DNA from: a virus
Direction: 5' to 3' (one strand)
Length of the DNA: 38,095 bases
IMG/VR virus record: IMGVR_UViG_3300025117_000952
Location: 1-38,095 of that record
The notes beneath the pieces are model-generated. The model had not been told where the DNA came from, made no database searches, and was given only the letters and a program-made list of their open reading frames with translations. The position numbers and the translations under genes are program-made. Positions within the stretch are counted from its first letter, which is position 1, and each line of letters opens with the position of its first letter. Positions 1 through 8,311 of the stretch are shown one piece after another.

Positions 1-529
1 GAGCCGTATCGTCATCTATCTTACCTAGAATCTTTTTGACTTCACTAGCGGTTTTAGCTTTGACTAACTTATTAGTGACTCTAGAACTAGGTAGGAACGG
101 CACATCACCAGCGGCGGTCAAACCAGCCAGACCCAAGGCGGCTAGTATGCCACTGCCTGACTCTCTGGCCTGGCTGTAGGTACCTTGGATAGATGTGATT
201 GGCTGGTCACCAAAGACGGCTTTGAATAATTCCTGATTCCTGACTTCATTGGGATTGATAGTTTTTCCGCCAAGTAAGCTCTGGCCAAGTTGAAGTGTTG
301 GACGGGTAACATAAGTTTGGGCGACTTTTTGCGCCCCACCCAAATCTCTACGGGCAGTTTCCGCTTGGCCAGGCACCCCCAAAACATTAGCTGCCCCTAA
401 ACGGGTCAAGTTGTAGGGGGTAGTGGCGGCCTTACCGACATCACTTCCAAAATCACGAAGAAACCCGAATGCTCCGCCGCCAGGCTTTTCATCTCCCCGT
501 AATAGTTTATTTAAGAAGTAAAAAGCCAT
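1..529 (-). CDS. Partial late protein, 3' end beyond the window
   Basis: I do not recognise this gene. An open frame starts with ATG at 529 and stays open to base 1, giving 176 codons in the window. The ATG shares one base with the TAA stop of the gene before it (TAATG), and GGGG lies just upstream, which supports this start. The protein begins MAFYFLNKLLRGDEKPGGG, continues through a Gly/Ala/Leu-rich stretch with a possible weakly hydrophobic segment (about residues 127-140), and then becomes Lys-rich and helical. As the next gene after a helical internal protein and a transglycosylase-like protein, it may be another internal (ejection) virion protein. That role is inferred only from position. 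The missing C-terminus could change the reading. Confidence 0.7.
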   Translation of the reverse strand, partial: MAFYFLNKLLRGDEKPGGGAFGFLRDFGSDVGKAATTPYNLTRLGAANVLGVPGQAETARRDLGGAQKVAQTYVTRPTLQLGQSLLGGKTINPNEVRNQELFKAVFGDQPITSIQGTYSQARESGSGILAALGLAGLTAAGDVPFLPSSRVTNKLVKAKTASEVKKILGKIDDDTA

Positions 530-1692
530 TATTGCCCCGGTCTGGTATTTATGCCACCGCTACTTTGGGGGTTAAATAAACTTCCCCCAAATCCTGTAAC
601 CTTCCGAGGGTCAGAATAACCAAGTACATCAGTAATAGTTTCAGGCTTGGCAAATATCCGTCGTGGAGCTAGACGTCCCCCGACACTTAGTTTTGGACTC
701 TTATAGTAGTTACTGTAATGCTTTTGGAAGAAGTCCAAAATTTCCTTGGCAAAGTCATCAGGGGAATCGTTTTTAATCAAATGTGCCGCCCATAAATTTT
801 TTAAGCCTTTGTCTTGGTCTATGGTCGTTTGGACGTAAGCAATCGCTTTTTTATCATTTTTTTCCGAATCCTGCATAGCTTGGATAAACTGGTTAAGACG
901 GGTGTAGTCCGAAACGTATTGCTGGTCTTCGGGATTATCAGAGTCTTTGACAATTTCGGCTGGGCGTGTACCTGTTCTTTGCGATATAGTCGCAATATCT
1001 ACTTGGTTGCCTTGGGGGTCAAAGAAGTCATAGCCACCATCATCTTTGGGGACTTTTTTATATTTACTGAAATCGGCCATATCTTGTTCCAGTTGTTTGG
1101 CTTTGGCTTCCACCTCTTTTTGGTACTTGATTTGTTCCTCTCCGATATTAGTTAAAGCCCCAGTAGCAGCTCCGGATTGGGCTAGTTGAGAACTACTTCT
1201 AAAAAGATTGGCTATTTCTGGGAACTCACCTTGTTGTGCCGAAGCCGGAGGTTCGATATTTCGGGCACCCAATACAGCATTTCTAAGAGCTTGGACTTGG
1301 GCTGGGTCAAAACCAGCTGTCATCGAACTACCGGCACTGGGGTCGTAACTAGTACCACCGCCCGATGAAGCCGCTGACGGGCCACCTGGATAGGGGCGAT
1401 TACCCAGAGCACCAAATTTCTTACCTTGGTAAGAATTATTCTCGCCCCAATCCTTGTAACCTCTTTGCTGGAAACGCCTGAGAGCGTCCTGGATTTGCTG
1501 TTCAGGGGTGGCAATTGAAACTCTGGGGCTTTGGGACTGGAATAAACCATAGGAAGCGCCCCTGTCACCTATGGCTTCTGGTCGTCCGCCTGATTCACCC
1601 TGGATAACATAGAGCATTTTATCGACTTCCGAGGCCGGAAAGATGCTGGCTAGGCGAGCCCGCCATTGTTCAACTGCTGGGGAGTAGGCCAT
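529..1692 (-). CDS. Virion-associated transglycosylase-like protein
   Basis: The N-terminal 60 residues look like a lysozyme/soluble lytic transglycosylase (SLT) core: a helix ending IQGESGG with the candidate catalytic Glu33, then GDRGASYGLFQ at about 42-52, matching the family's E-S-G and G-L-x-Q pattern. Such domains cleave peptidoglycan glycan strands. In phage particles they usually open the cell wall during DNA entry. After a Pro/Ser/Gly-rich linker (about 90-125) the rest is helical and unrecognised. The start codon overlaps the stop of the upstream gene (TAATG), so the two are probably translationally coupled. The place among tail and internal-protein genes favours an entry role over host lysis, and no holin is seen beside it. 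The SLT call rests on motifs only. Confidence 0.68.
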   Translation of the reverse strand: MAYSPAVEQWRARLASIFPASEVDKMLYVIQGESGGRPEAIGDRGASYGLFQSQSPRVSIATPEQQIQDALRRFQQRGYKDWGENNSYQGKKFGALGNRPYPGGPSAASSGGGTSYDPSAGSSMTAGFDPAQVQALRNAVLGARNIEPPASAQQGEFPEIANLFRSSSQLAQSGAATGALTNIGEEQIKYQKEVEAKAKQLEQDMADFSKYKKVPKDDGGYDFFDPQGNQVDIATISQRTGTRPAEIVKDSDNPEDQQYVSDYTRLNQFIQAMQDSEKNDKKAIAYVQTTIDQDKGLKNLWAAHLIKNDSPDDFAKEILDFFQKHYSNYYKSPKLSVGGRLAPRRIFAKPETITDVLGYSDPRKVTGFGGSLFNPQSSGGINTRPGQ

Positions 1693-2975
1693 TATAGGAA
1701 ACTCCCGTAGGCATTGCGAGCCTGGGTCATTCGGGCTGGGTCAATCAAACTTTGTACAAATTCCTCAAAGAGTCTTTGCTGTTGCTTCCTCTCCTCAACT
1801 GCTAAAGCTTCTCGGTTCTGTTTATCAATCTCAGCACGTCTGGCCTCTTCAGTTACCGACCTAGGTGCGCCAGCGTAACCTTCGCCATGCACTGCGTAGT
1901 AAGAATCAATGTCAAACTTGGCCTGGGCTTTAGTCTGTTTAGAAGCCAGAGCCGCCGCTTCTTTTCTCTGGGTAGCCGTAGTCTTGGCACCGACTTCTTC
2001 TTGGCCTTTCTTAGTTTTGGCCAACTCGCCACTACGGGCCAAATCTTCCTGTCTTTGTTTGGCTTCTAGGTTTATCTGGGACTCTTCCTGGCCTTTTCTG
2101 GTCGTGGCCAGTTCCCCGCCCCGCATCAGGTCGCCAAGGGTGCGGGATTGGAACAGTTTTTGCTCGGTGCGGGCCTGACCAAAAGCTTCTTCTTGGCGGC
2201 CTTCAGCCGTGGCTTGGGCTTCCTGGCTGCGTTCACGGGCCCTACCTCCCAGACCACCAGTTAATCCCCTGCTGGATAGTTCACGGGCTAGGGCAATTCT
2301 TTCTTCATCGGCTTGGGTGCCAACGTCGGTTTGGTAAACATCGGCTTGCTGGTTGATATTGGCTATGTTCGTACCGACATCTTCAACCGTCCGGCCTTTG
2401 GTGATGTCAAAACCGGCCAGTGTATCAGTCAGGTTCTTTTCCAGCTGTCCCACGCTCAGACCTCTCGTTTGTTCAAGCTGTTGGCCAGTAGCTGTGTAGG
2501 CCGCCAAGGTATCCATTAAGTTCTTCTCTAAATCAGCTAGTTTTATGGTTAAGTCTTCATCGGTCTGTTTGCCTATAAGTTTATTAGACTCTTCGGCTTG
2601 TTCATTAGCTAGGTTAAAGGCTTGTTCACGCAGTGAGCGGTCTATACCTTCTTGTTTAAGAAAAGTATCCAGTAGCTTACTGTAGTAGGGATTAACGGCA
2701 CCTTCAGCGGCTTGTCTGGCTCTGGCCTGATTGGCGGCAATATCATACGAAGGCACCGGTGGTGGGGGCGGAGCATAGTATTGGGTAGAAGTCTGTCGTG
2801 GGGGGGTACTGTAACCGCTGTTTCTTAGAATTGGCGATGATACCGGAGCCGGTTTAGGTGGTTGATAAACTGGAATTGAAAAAGGCCCCAGTCGATTAAC
2901 CGACACAGTTCCACCACTAGTAGGAGGTATCCTGGCATTTTGGAGGATTTGGGTGATATTAGGAAAAAGTGCCAT
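1692..2975 (-). CDS. Helical, coiled-coil internal virion protein (putative)
   Basis: This 427-residue protein starts with a Pro-rich segment that includes a run of prolines near residue 68. From about residue 80 to 410 it is dominated by Ala, Glu, Gln, Lys and Arg in heptad-like patterns, so a long coiled coil is likely. There is no signal peptide or membrane segment. Two related motifs recur near 145-190 (LEKNLMDTLAAYTATGQQ and LEKNLTDTLAGFDITKG) and another pair near 285-325 (SGELAKTKKGQEE-like), suggesting internal duplication. Position next to a transglycosylase-like gene fits an ejection or internal core protein of a podovirus-like particle. The ATG has no Shine-Dalgarno sequence, but an AGACTATTG element lies 36 nt upstream. 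A short tape-measure-like role is the main alternative. Confidence 0.6.
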   Translation of the reverse strand: MALFPNITQILQNARIPPTSGGTVSVNRLGPFSIPVYQPPKPAPVSSPILRNSGYSTPPRQTSTQYYAPPPPPVPSYDIAANQARARQAAEGAVNPYYSKLLDTFLKQEGIDRSLREQAFNLANEQAEESNKLIGKQTDEDLTIKLADLEKNLMDTLAAYTATGQQLEQTRGLSVGQLEKNLTDTLAGFDITKGRTVEDVGTNIANINQQADVYQTDVGTQADEERIALARELSSRGLTGGLGGRARERSQEAQATAEGRQEEAFGQARTEQKLFQSRTLGDLMRGGELATTRKGQEESQINLEAKQRQEDLARSGELAKTKKGQEEVGAKTTATQRKEAAALASKQTKAQAKFDIDSYYAVHGEGYAGAPRSVTEEARRAEIDKQNREALAVEERKQQQRLFEEFVQSLIDPARMTQARNAYGSFL

Positions 2976-2984
2976 ACTGTTTTA

Positions 2985-3019
2985 TTAATAGAATAATGGT
3001 GATAAATCCACAATAGTCT
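2985..3019 (-). promoter_or_regulatory. AGACTATTG promoter-like element, copy F
   Basis: On the minus strand AGACTATTG is followed by TG, so TTGTGG (3008-3013) serves as a -35. A 17-nt spacer leads to TATTAA (2985-2990), 9 nt before the ATG at 2975. The downstream gene lacks a Shine-Dalgarno sequence, so transcription may start at or next to the ATG. The element lies just after the stop codon of the preceding gene. Confidence 0.45.
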
Positions 3020-3020
3020 G

Positions 3021-3764
3021 TTAGTTGGCCGATTCCTGCATAAGTAAATATTTTATGGTTTTAGTACCTGTACTGGCCGTACCACCGGTAGCCACGCAGG
3101 AACTTAGCAGGTAAATGTTGGAAGCGTCGGCATCGACTGAGTAAGTTATCCAGTTACAGACCGTGCCGCTGACATTGGTATAGGTTGTCCAGGGCAAGGA
3201 ACGAAAGCGGTTGGGGGTGTAGTCGGTGTCTTGGATAAAAGCCAGAACTGTCGGGATGAAAGTTAAGCCATGGGAAACGGTAACGGTTGTTGAACCGCTA
3301 GCGAATGAACCGGCTGCAGCCGTAGCCGTAGCATCAGTGGTCGTGGCCGTGCCGCTACTGACTATCTTAAAAATATTCTGGCTGGAGTTAAAGATTAACT
3401 GGTCATTGAGGGCGGAAGTGGCGTCGTAGCCGGACTTGGCTATTTTCAAAGCCGTCGAACCATCAGTAAATCTGCCGAACTGGGCGATGTTTATGCCACT
3501 GGTATCCAGTATCCTAAGACCGAACGCCCCATCATCTAGCTGGCCTTGGGTTATAACTGCGCTGCCGTCATCATCAAAGTAGGTTTGTTTGCCTACTCTA
3601 CCTTCCATTAAAATATTTCTCATTCGGAAAGCATCACTTATGGCTCCACTGATTTGGGCGCTATCAAAACGCATCTGGCTGGAAGGCACAGTCGCCAGCT
3701 TATCTACTGAACGACTCAGGAACTTGTCTAAACCCGAATCTTCCCAATCATATTTATCAGGCAT
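3021..3764 (-). CDS. Putative tail fibre or appendage protein
   Basis: I do not recognise a named family. The 247 residues fall into an N-terminal helical part (about 1-60), a central Gly/Asp/Ser-rich region resembling fibre-type repeats (GSTALKIAKSGYDATSALND near 100-120), a short Ala/Thr/Ser-rich stretch (about 138-158), and a C-terminal beta-rich domain with alternating Thr/Val and aromatic residues. This build is typical of phage tail fibres and receptor-facing proteins. The gene overlaps the end of the propeller-like gene by 8 nt, so the two are probably coupled in translation and assembled together. A stop followed by an AGACTATTG element ends this small group of genes. Function is inferred from composition and location. 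Confidence 0.55.
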   Translation of the reverse strand: MPDKYDWEDSGLDKFLSRSVDKLATVPSSQMRFDSAQISGAISDAFRMRNILMEGRVGKQTYFDDDGSAVITQGQLDDGAFGLRILDTSGINIAQFGRFTDGSTALKIAKSGYDATSALNDQLIFNSSQNIFKIVSSGTATTTDATATAAAGSFASGSTTVTVSHGLTFIPTVLAFIQDTDYTPNRFRSLPWTTYTNVSGTVCNWITYSVDADASNIYLLSSCVATGGTASTGTKTIKYLLMQESAN

Positions 3765-5679
3765 TGACAGAAACCTCAGCTAGCGTCCACCAAGTCGTTA
3801 TCCCGTTCCAGACCCCTGGGTCGCCGGTTTCATTGTGGACAAATTTAAAGTCAACATCCCGTCCCTCGATAATTTCCCCGCCAGTTGGAAACAACAGTTT
3901 CTCCACACTCTTGTTTACTTGGCCTAAAGTTCTAAAAGCTCCCCCATCAATGGAGTATTGTAGTTGAGCACCACGGGCATTCTCTGAGTCTACCAAAACT
4001 GACAAGTAGCGTTTGGTTTGGTCAGTGCCAAAGTTATTCCTACCCAACTGAACTTCCATTGGGATAGGGTCTACATGGTCGCGGTTAGTCGTTTCGTCAC
4101 GAAAGAGATTGCCTAGCTCGTCAGTGAAGTATGGCTTGGTGTAGCCGTGCATGGTGTGGTTGAACTGAAAACGGAACTCCCGTTTATGTTCCTCAGTCCA
4201 CCAAGCATTAAGGTCAAAGTCGTAACACAGGCGATAGACTTTTTTAGTTGAAACGGCAGTCGTAGTCGAGGTCGAGGTACTAGAGGTGGAAGATGAAGTT
4301 GTACTGACCGAGGTTGAACTGGTCGAGGTAGTTATGGTCGTAAATGAACTAGTACTGGTAGAAGTACTGGAAGTCGAGGTGCTGGAAGTAGAGCTGGAAG
4401 TAGAGCTGGTGCTGGTAGAGGAAGTGGAGGTGGATGTTGTTACGCTTTCTAGGGGCAACAATTCACCCACCGCCACTTTATATACCCGACCAACTGCAAC
4501 AGCTGAAGCTTTAGGAAAGTTAGTTTGGTTAATGGCTCTGATATAAGGGTCAATGGCCCGTGACAGTAACTGAAGCTGGCCGGTATTGTCGTTATAAGCC
4601 CAGACACCGGTGGTATGCAGCCAGATAGTCCAGGAGCCGATGTTTTGGATGGTTTCGTGCGACACACAACCGATTGTTTCGGAAACGGTAATCAGGTTGG
4701 CGCCGTCCCATTTCAAGAAAGAGTTTTTAGTGAACAGGAATAGCCGGTTGTTGTTCTTACCCCAACCAGTAAACTCCGGTTTGGCTTCACGGCCTGGTGG
4801 TACCCGTTCCCAATCGGCGGTCTCAGGGGTTTTGTAATCAGTATTCCAAAAGCGGGATAGTTTGCCCTTAGTACCGGTCAGCCAGATTTCATCATTGTCT
4901 TTGACATTAAGAGTGGCCATCTCAAAGCTGAAGCGGTTGTTTTTCTTATCAACTGCTACAACGCTCAAACCAGTAACTAGTTGGGCTTCGGTGCCACTTG
5001 AGTAGATGTCCAGTTGCATTCCTGGCTTGATGTAGCGTACCGAATCAACCCGTATATTTTGCAGCAGTCCGGCTTGGTCGGTCTGGACTTGGGTGATAAA
5101 ACCCAGCGGTGGTGAGGACTTATAGAAGCGGTCATGATAGTACTTGCCATTGACATAGCAGTTAATAGCGTAAAGCTCGCCGTTATATTCAGCGATGAAC
5201 TTAGAAGCTGGAGCCTTATAGACGTTACGGGTAGTAGAAGCACTCAACGTATAGTCAATGTTGGTTAGAGCCAGGTAGTTATTATTGGCCGAAGCGCCAG
5301 CGACATACATTTCGTCTAGGTCATTAAGCATTTGAAAGCGGCAACTGGCTGGAGCGTCAGAGATAATGGTAGTCAGTCCGCCATTACTGTCCAGGTAACG
5401 CAAGGTACCGGTTGTACCATCGGAATTATTGCTACCGACTATAACCTTGTCATTGGAACCATAACGGTAAACAAAACCACCGTAAGTATCGGTGCCGTTG
5501 CCGACTACTGCCACCCGTTCATAGCCATCACGCCGTTTAGCCGAACCTATTTTGGCGTTATAGATGGCATTCTTAGTCAGTTTGACTTCATTGCTTTTAC
5601 GCAGTAAATGGGAAGTGCCGATTTGGAGGCCACCTGATAAATCCAGTTGTCGGTTAGGTCTGGGATTATTACTAGCCAT
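3757..5679 (-). CDS. Propeller/nozzle-like tail protein with internal Ser/Thr tract
   Basis: A 640-residue protein of mostly beta character. It has repeated Gly/Asn/Tyr-rich strands (for example GGFVYRYGSNDKVIVG, then EMYVAGASANNNYLALTN, then LFLFTKNSFLKWDG), as in beta-propeller tail hub or nozzle proteins of podoviruses (T7 gp12-like or P22 gp10-like by architecture, not by proven homology). At about residues 412-475 (bases 4252-4443) the fold is interrupted by some 60 residues that are nearly all Ser and Thr. The chain then resumes with a structured domain containing KVYRLCYDFDLNAWWTEE. The tract is therefore an internal loop or spacer, unlike the C-terminal or near-C-terminal tracts of the other Ser/Thr proteins here. 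It follows the adaptor-like gene by two bases. Confidence 0.62.
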   Translation of the reverse strand: MASNNPRPNRQLDLSGGLQIGTSHLLRKSNEVKLTKNAIYNAKIGSAKRRDGYERVAVVGNGTDTYGGFVYRYGSNDKVIVGSNNSDGTTGTLRYLDSNGGLTTIISDAPASCRFQMLNDLDEMYVAGASANNNYLALTNIDYTLSASTTRNVYKAPASKFIAEYNGELYAINCYVNGKYYHDRFYKSSPPLGFITQVQTDQAGLLQNIRVDSVRYIKPGMQLDIYSSGTEAQLVTGLSVVAVDKKNNRFSFEMATLNVKDNDEIWLTGTKGKLSRFWNTDYKTPETADWERVPPGREAKPEFTGWGKNNNRLFLFTKNSFLKWDGANLITVSETIGCVSHETIQNIGSWTIWLHTTGVWAYNDNTGQLQLLSRAIDPYIRAINQTNFPKASAVAVGRVYKVAVGELLPLESVTTSTSTSSTSTSSTSSSTSSTSTSSTSTSTSSFTTITTSTSSTSVSTTSSSTSSTSTSTTTAVSTKKVYRLCYDFDLNAWWTEEHKREFRFQFNHTMHGYTKPYFTDELGNLFRDETTNRDHVDPIPMEVQLGRNNFGTDQTKRYLSVLVDSENARGAQLQYSIDGGAFRTLGQVNKSVEKLLFPTGGEIIEGRDVDFKFVHNETGDPGVWNGITTWWTLAEVSVNA

Positions 5680-5681
5680 GA

Positions 5682-6887
5682 CTACCTTCTAAATTTGGTT
5701 ATAGTCGAGTCTTGAGGTCTAAAACTTCTGGGGGTGCCCGCATCTTTTCGGTCAATGGTTTTGTAGCGGGCTTTTTCACGCTCATAGAGTCCTAGGTATC
5801 TATCTCCGTGAACGATAGTTGGGTCGGCTATAGCTCGTTTGCCCCAGTACATAGCCTTGCAATAGAGTTTATAAATATAGGGGGAAGGGGTTTCGATAAC
5901 ATCGCCTTCTGAGTCTATGGTCGTGAAGTACTTCCAGTAATGTAGGTAGAAAACATTAGAGCCGGTTGTTTTGGCGGGGTGTGAGAAGCGGAAGCGGTTG
6001 ACTGAAGTGTCCAGCGTCATAGCCACTGGTTTGTCATCACTAACTGTTGTAGAACTGACAGTGTTATCAGCGTACTTGTTGCGGAACTCCTCCATCGGGA
6101 TAACCTTGATAGTGGAGGTTTCATCGGTGTCGGGGTCAGTAGAAGTGTCAGTGAAGTTATAGTCTAGGCGGTCAAACTTCCACATAGATTGTTTGCTATT
6201 GGAGTCAGTTGGGAAGGCCAAGTAGTTAAGGTTGATTGTGCGGGTGTGGGCGGAACGGCTGTGCAGAAAAGTGTATGGTCTGGCAACATTGGCTTGCAAG
6301 TCGTCGTTGACATCGTTGAAGTAGCCCAAGTATTCCCTTCTGGTGACATGGACTTCTTGGGGGTCGCCGACTTCTTTGAGGATTTCATCTATAATATTGC
6401 CGACTTGTTCCCGCCGCCAACCAGTGGCTTTAATCGGGTCTGACTGGGCACTCTCTAAGGTTGATACGGAATGGTAGAAAGAGGTCTTGTAGTAGTAAGC
6501 TGAAGTGCCCTGGGTATCGTCATAAATAGTCTGGAGACTGAGGTTGTCAACATCCATATTTTTGGTGACCAGTAACGAGTAAGTACTGCCACTATCGGTT
6601 GAACGGTAGAATCGCACTTGGTCGAAACTCATCACATAGACTGGGTCGTCGGCTGAGTGGGCGTAAAGCGTCGTGCCAACGGTCAGGGTCAGGTTGTCGG
6701 CGTTGACGGCTGAAGCAGTCACTACTTCGGCGGTTTCGGTGCCCATCTCGCCAATCATAATCCGGTCATTGGCCGCAAAGCGGTCAGCGTTCTTGACGAT
6801 TATGGAAGTGACTCCGACGGAGTAGGGGTTGGCCAGGTAAGATTTTTCCCAGTGGGTAGTTTCTGGATTAAACACATTGATACGCAT
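5682..6887 (-). CDS. Head-to-tail adaptor or tail structural protein (putative)
   Basis: A 401-residue virion-type protein. The first 150 residues are beta-rich and begin by describing an Ig-like or fibre-like fold (SYLANPYSVGVTSIIVKNAD). From about 155 the chain has a helical adaptor-like segment (GWRREQVGNIIDEILKEVGD, then DVNDDLQANVARPYTF) that recalls head completion/adaptor proteins of podoviruses, followed by another beta region and a basic C-terminus ending TKFRR. The next gene downstream is the propeller-like tail protein, the order expected for an adaptor followed by a nozzle. The ATG has no Shine-Dalgarno sequence. An AGACTATTG element with a 17-nt-spaced weak -10 ends 6 nt before it, so a leaderless mRNA is possible. 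Similarity is by motif and context only. Confidence 0.55.
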   Translation of the reverse strand: MRINVFNPETTHWEKSYLANPYSVGVTSIIVKNADRFAANDRIMIGEMGTETAEVVTASAVNADNLTLTVGTTLYAHSADDPVYVMSFDQVRFYRSTDSGSTYSLLVTKNMDVDNLSLQTIYDDTQGTSAYYYKTSFYHSVSTLESAQSDPIKATGWRREQVGNIIDEILKEVGDPQEVHVTRREYLGYFNDVNDDLQANVARPYTFLHSRSAHTRTINLNYLAFPTDSNSKQSMWKFDRLDYNFTDTSTDPDTDETSTIKVIPMEEFRNKYADNTVSSTTVSDDKPVAMTLDTSVNRFRFSHPAKTTGSNVFYLHYWKYFTTIDSEGDVIETPSPYIYKLYCKAMYWGKRAIADPTIVHGDRYLGLYEREKARYKTIDRKDAGTPRSFRPQDSTITKFRR

Positions 6888-6893
6888 ATTTTA

Positions 6894-6928
6894 ACTATTG
6901 CCTATCTAATGTTTTCCCACAATAGTCT
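6894..6928 (-). promoter_or_regulatory. AGACTATTG promoter-like element, copy E
   Basis: Minus-strand AGACTATTG (6920-6928) supplies TTGTGG as a -35. After a 17-nt spacer comes AATAGT (6894-6899), a weak -10, then six bases and the ATG at 6887. There is no Shine-Dalgarno sequence. The -10 lies inside a near-duplicate sequence that flanks the neighbouring HNH gene. Confidence 0.42.
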
Positions 6929-6943
6929 CTACCCATACCACAT

Positions 6944-7429
6944 CTACCGAGCATATTCACCATGGAGATGTTTGGCCGCTCTGAGATAAACTAGTCTAGC
7001 TCCCAGCTCAGTTGGATAAGTCCCCAGATAATATTGTTCACCTTTAAATGCTATCCTTGCTTGCCACTTTTTACCACTAGTAGTTACACCCTTATATTTA
7101 CTTTTACTACCCAACTTTTTGGACCTCAAAATATAATTCTCAGCCTTCGTTACTGCCCGAAGATTAGACCGACGATTATCTAATCCATTACCATTGATGT
7201 GGTCACTAACCATGTCGGTCGGAGGATGTAAAATTGCTCTGTGCATATAAATACGCTTTAGCAATCTTTTATGGTTTTTATCATACCCTAGATGCATAGT
7301 CCTTGATGCATATCCTTTTCCTTCAGAATGACCAGAAGGTGAAAATCCCCACTTCCACTGACTCAACCATTCGAAGTCAACGTTATCGACTAAAGCATAT
7401 TTACCTTGAGTTAGTTTAATCTTTTTCAT
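6944..7429 (-). CDS. Free-standing HNH endonuclease with AP2 domain
   Basis: A 161-residue mobile endonuclease. Residues 1-27 form a shared N-terminal module (KLTQGKYALVD...FEWLSQWKW). An HNH nuclease core follows at about 64-96 with the metal/catalytic His in SDHINGNGLDNRRSNLR, then an AP2-type DNA-binding domain at about 110-161 (KYKGVT...YLGTYPTELGARLVY...HGEYAR). The domain order is standard for phage HNH-AP2 homing endonucleases, and the length is normal. A paralogue lies at 15386-15826. No Shine-Dalgarno sequence is visible, but a perfect TATAAT (7436-7441) ends six bases before the ATG, again compatible with a leaderless message. It is flanked by a 17-nt near-duplication, a sign of insertion into the fibre/tail module. 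Confidence 0.88.
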   Translation of the reverse strand: MKKIKLTQGKYALVDNVDFEWLSQWKWGFSPSGHSEGKGYASRTMHLGYDKNHKRLLKRIYMHRAILHPPTDMVSDHINGNGLDNRRSNLRAVTKAENYILRSKKLGSKSKYKGVTTSGKKWQARIAFKGEQYYLGTYPTELGARLVYLRAAKHLHGEYAR

Positions 7430-7447
7430 AACTTTATTATATATTAA

Positions 7448-8311
7448 CTATCGCCATTGCCTGATAGCCCCCCGTGGGTCGGCATTATCAATAACAGTTT
7501 GGGGGTTGGAGTTGATGTCTATAAGCGTGGTGGAGGTTGAGGTACTGGAAGTGGAGGTCGAGGAAGTCGAGGTGCTGTTAGTGGTGCTGGTAGATATGGA
7601 GGTGGAGTTAGAAGTGGAGGTGCTGATTGAACTTGAAGTGCTGGAGGTTGATTGGCTGGTGGTACTGGCTGATGTCGAACTGGTTGAGGTAGAGGTCGCT
7701 CCTACGGCTATAAAAGTCGCTACTACAGCTGCGTAAAGGGAACCAGCCCCTCCAGGCCACTGTGCTTGGTACTGGGCTTGGGCGGAAACAGTCTTGCTTT
7801 CTATGGATAGGGGGTGGCCGGACAAAGCCACTTGAGTATAGTTGGAAAAACCACTACCGACTCCCGTATCGCCTGAGTTGCCGCAAGTCACCCCGACCAC
7901 CAGTTCATCACCGTAACTAGTAACGGCTGTGTAACCGGAGGTAACGGGTGTTCCGCCAGCGGTTTGGCCACTTATTTTATCAAGTACTCCGCTGGTCAAG
8001 AGCCCTGACCATTCCTCAACTGCAATTCCCACACTGCTGGCTATGGAATACTCAATACTGATTGTATGCCCCGCCCCCCCGACTATATTAGGAGCGTACC
8101 AGATTTCGGCCGTGTTGCCGCTGGCTCCCGATTGTTCCCGTGCTATGGCTCTAGTGAAAGTATTGCCTTTATTATCACTGACTGTGATAGTCCCGCCGCT
8201 GGTAGAACCCTGCCCCGCCGCTATGATTAGAGTGTTGCCATTTGTACTGGTAAAAGAGTTCGTAGTCTGGGGCGAATCGCCTGTTTTAGTGATGGTTTGG
8301 ATAAGTGTCAT
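7448..8311 (-). CDS. Fibre-like protein with C-terminal Ser/Thr tract
   Basis: Residues 1-200 form a beta-sandwich-type domain with the pattern NTLIIAAGQGSTSGG...VSDNKGNTFTRA...TAEIWYAPN...AVEEWSGL. This pattern is familiar from extracellular and phage appendage proteins, but I know no defined activity for it. Residues about 203-265 (bases 7515-7700) are almost pure Ser/Thr with a few Ala, Asn, Gln and Ile. The chain ends in a short ordered tail, TTLIDINSNPQTVIDNADPR. The TTLID junction also occurs after the Ser/Thr tract of the 615-residue protein, so the two tails are related. The start overlaps the upstream stop (ATGA). A virion fibre or head/tail decoration is likely, and the Ser/Thr tract is a candidate O-glycosylation site. 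Confidence 0.62.
   Translation of the reverse strand: MTLIQTITKTGDSPQTTNSFTSTNGNTLIIAAGQGSTSGGTITVSDNKGNTFTRAIAREQSGASGNTAEIWYAPNIVGGAGHTISIEYSIASSVGIAVEEWSGLLTSGVLDKISGQTAGGTPVTSGYTAVTSYGDELVVGVTCGNSGDTGVGSGFSNYTQVALSGHPLSIESKTVSAQAQYQAQWPGGAGSLYAAVVATFIAVGATSTSTSSTSASTTSQSTSSTSSSISTSTSNSTSISTSTTNSTSTSSTSTSSTSTSTTLIDINSNPQTVIDNADPRGAIRQWR

Larger units (their letters stand above)
6886..7455. repeat. 17-nt imperfect direct repeat flanking an HNH gene
   Basis: Bases 6886-6902 and 7439-7455 match at 15 of 17 positions; the shared core on the plus strand is TTAACTATyGCC. The two copies bracket the HNH gene and its AGACTATTG element almost exactly. One copy covers the last codons and stop of the 287-residue fibre gene. 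The other sits just before the start of the 401-residue gene. It could be a target-site duplication left by insertion of the HNH segment, or a duplicated regulatory sequence. Confidence 0.5.

Noticed and set aside
142-387. 81-residue ORF at the left edge
   Set aside because: It lies in another frame inside the partial gene 1-529, whose longer frame starts in a TAATG overlap with the upstream stop.
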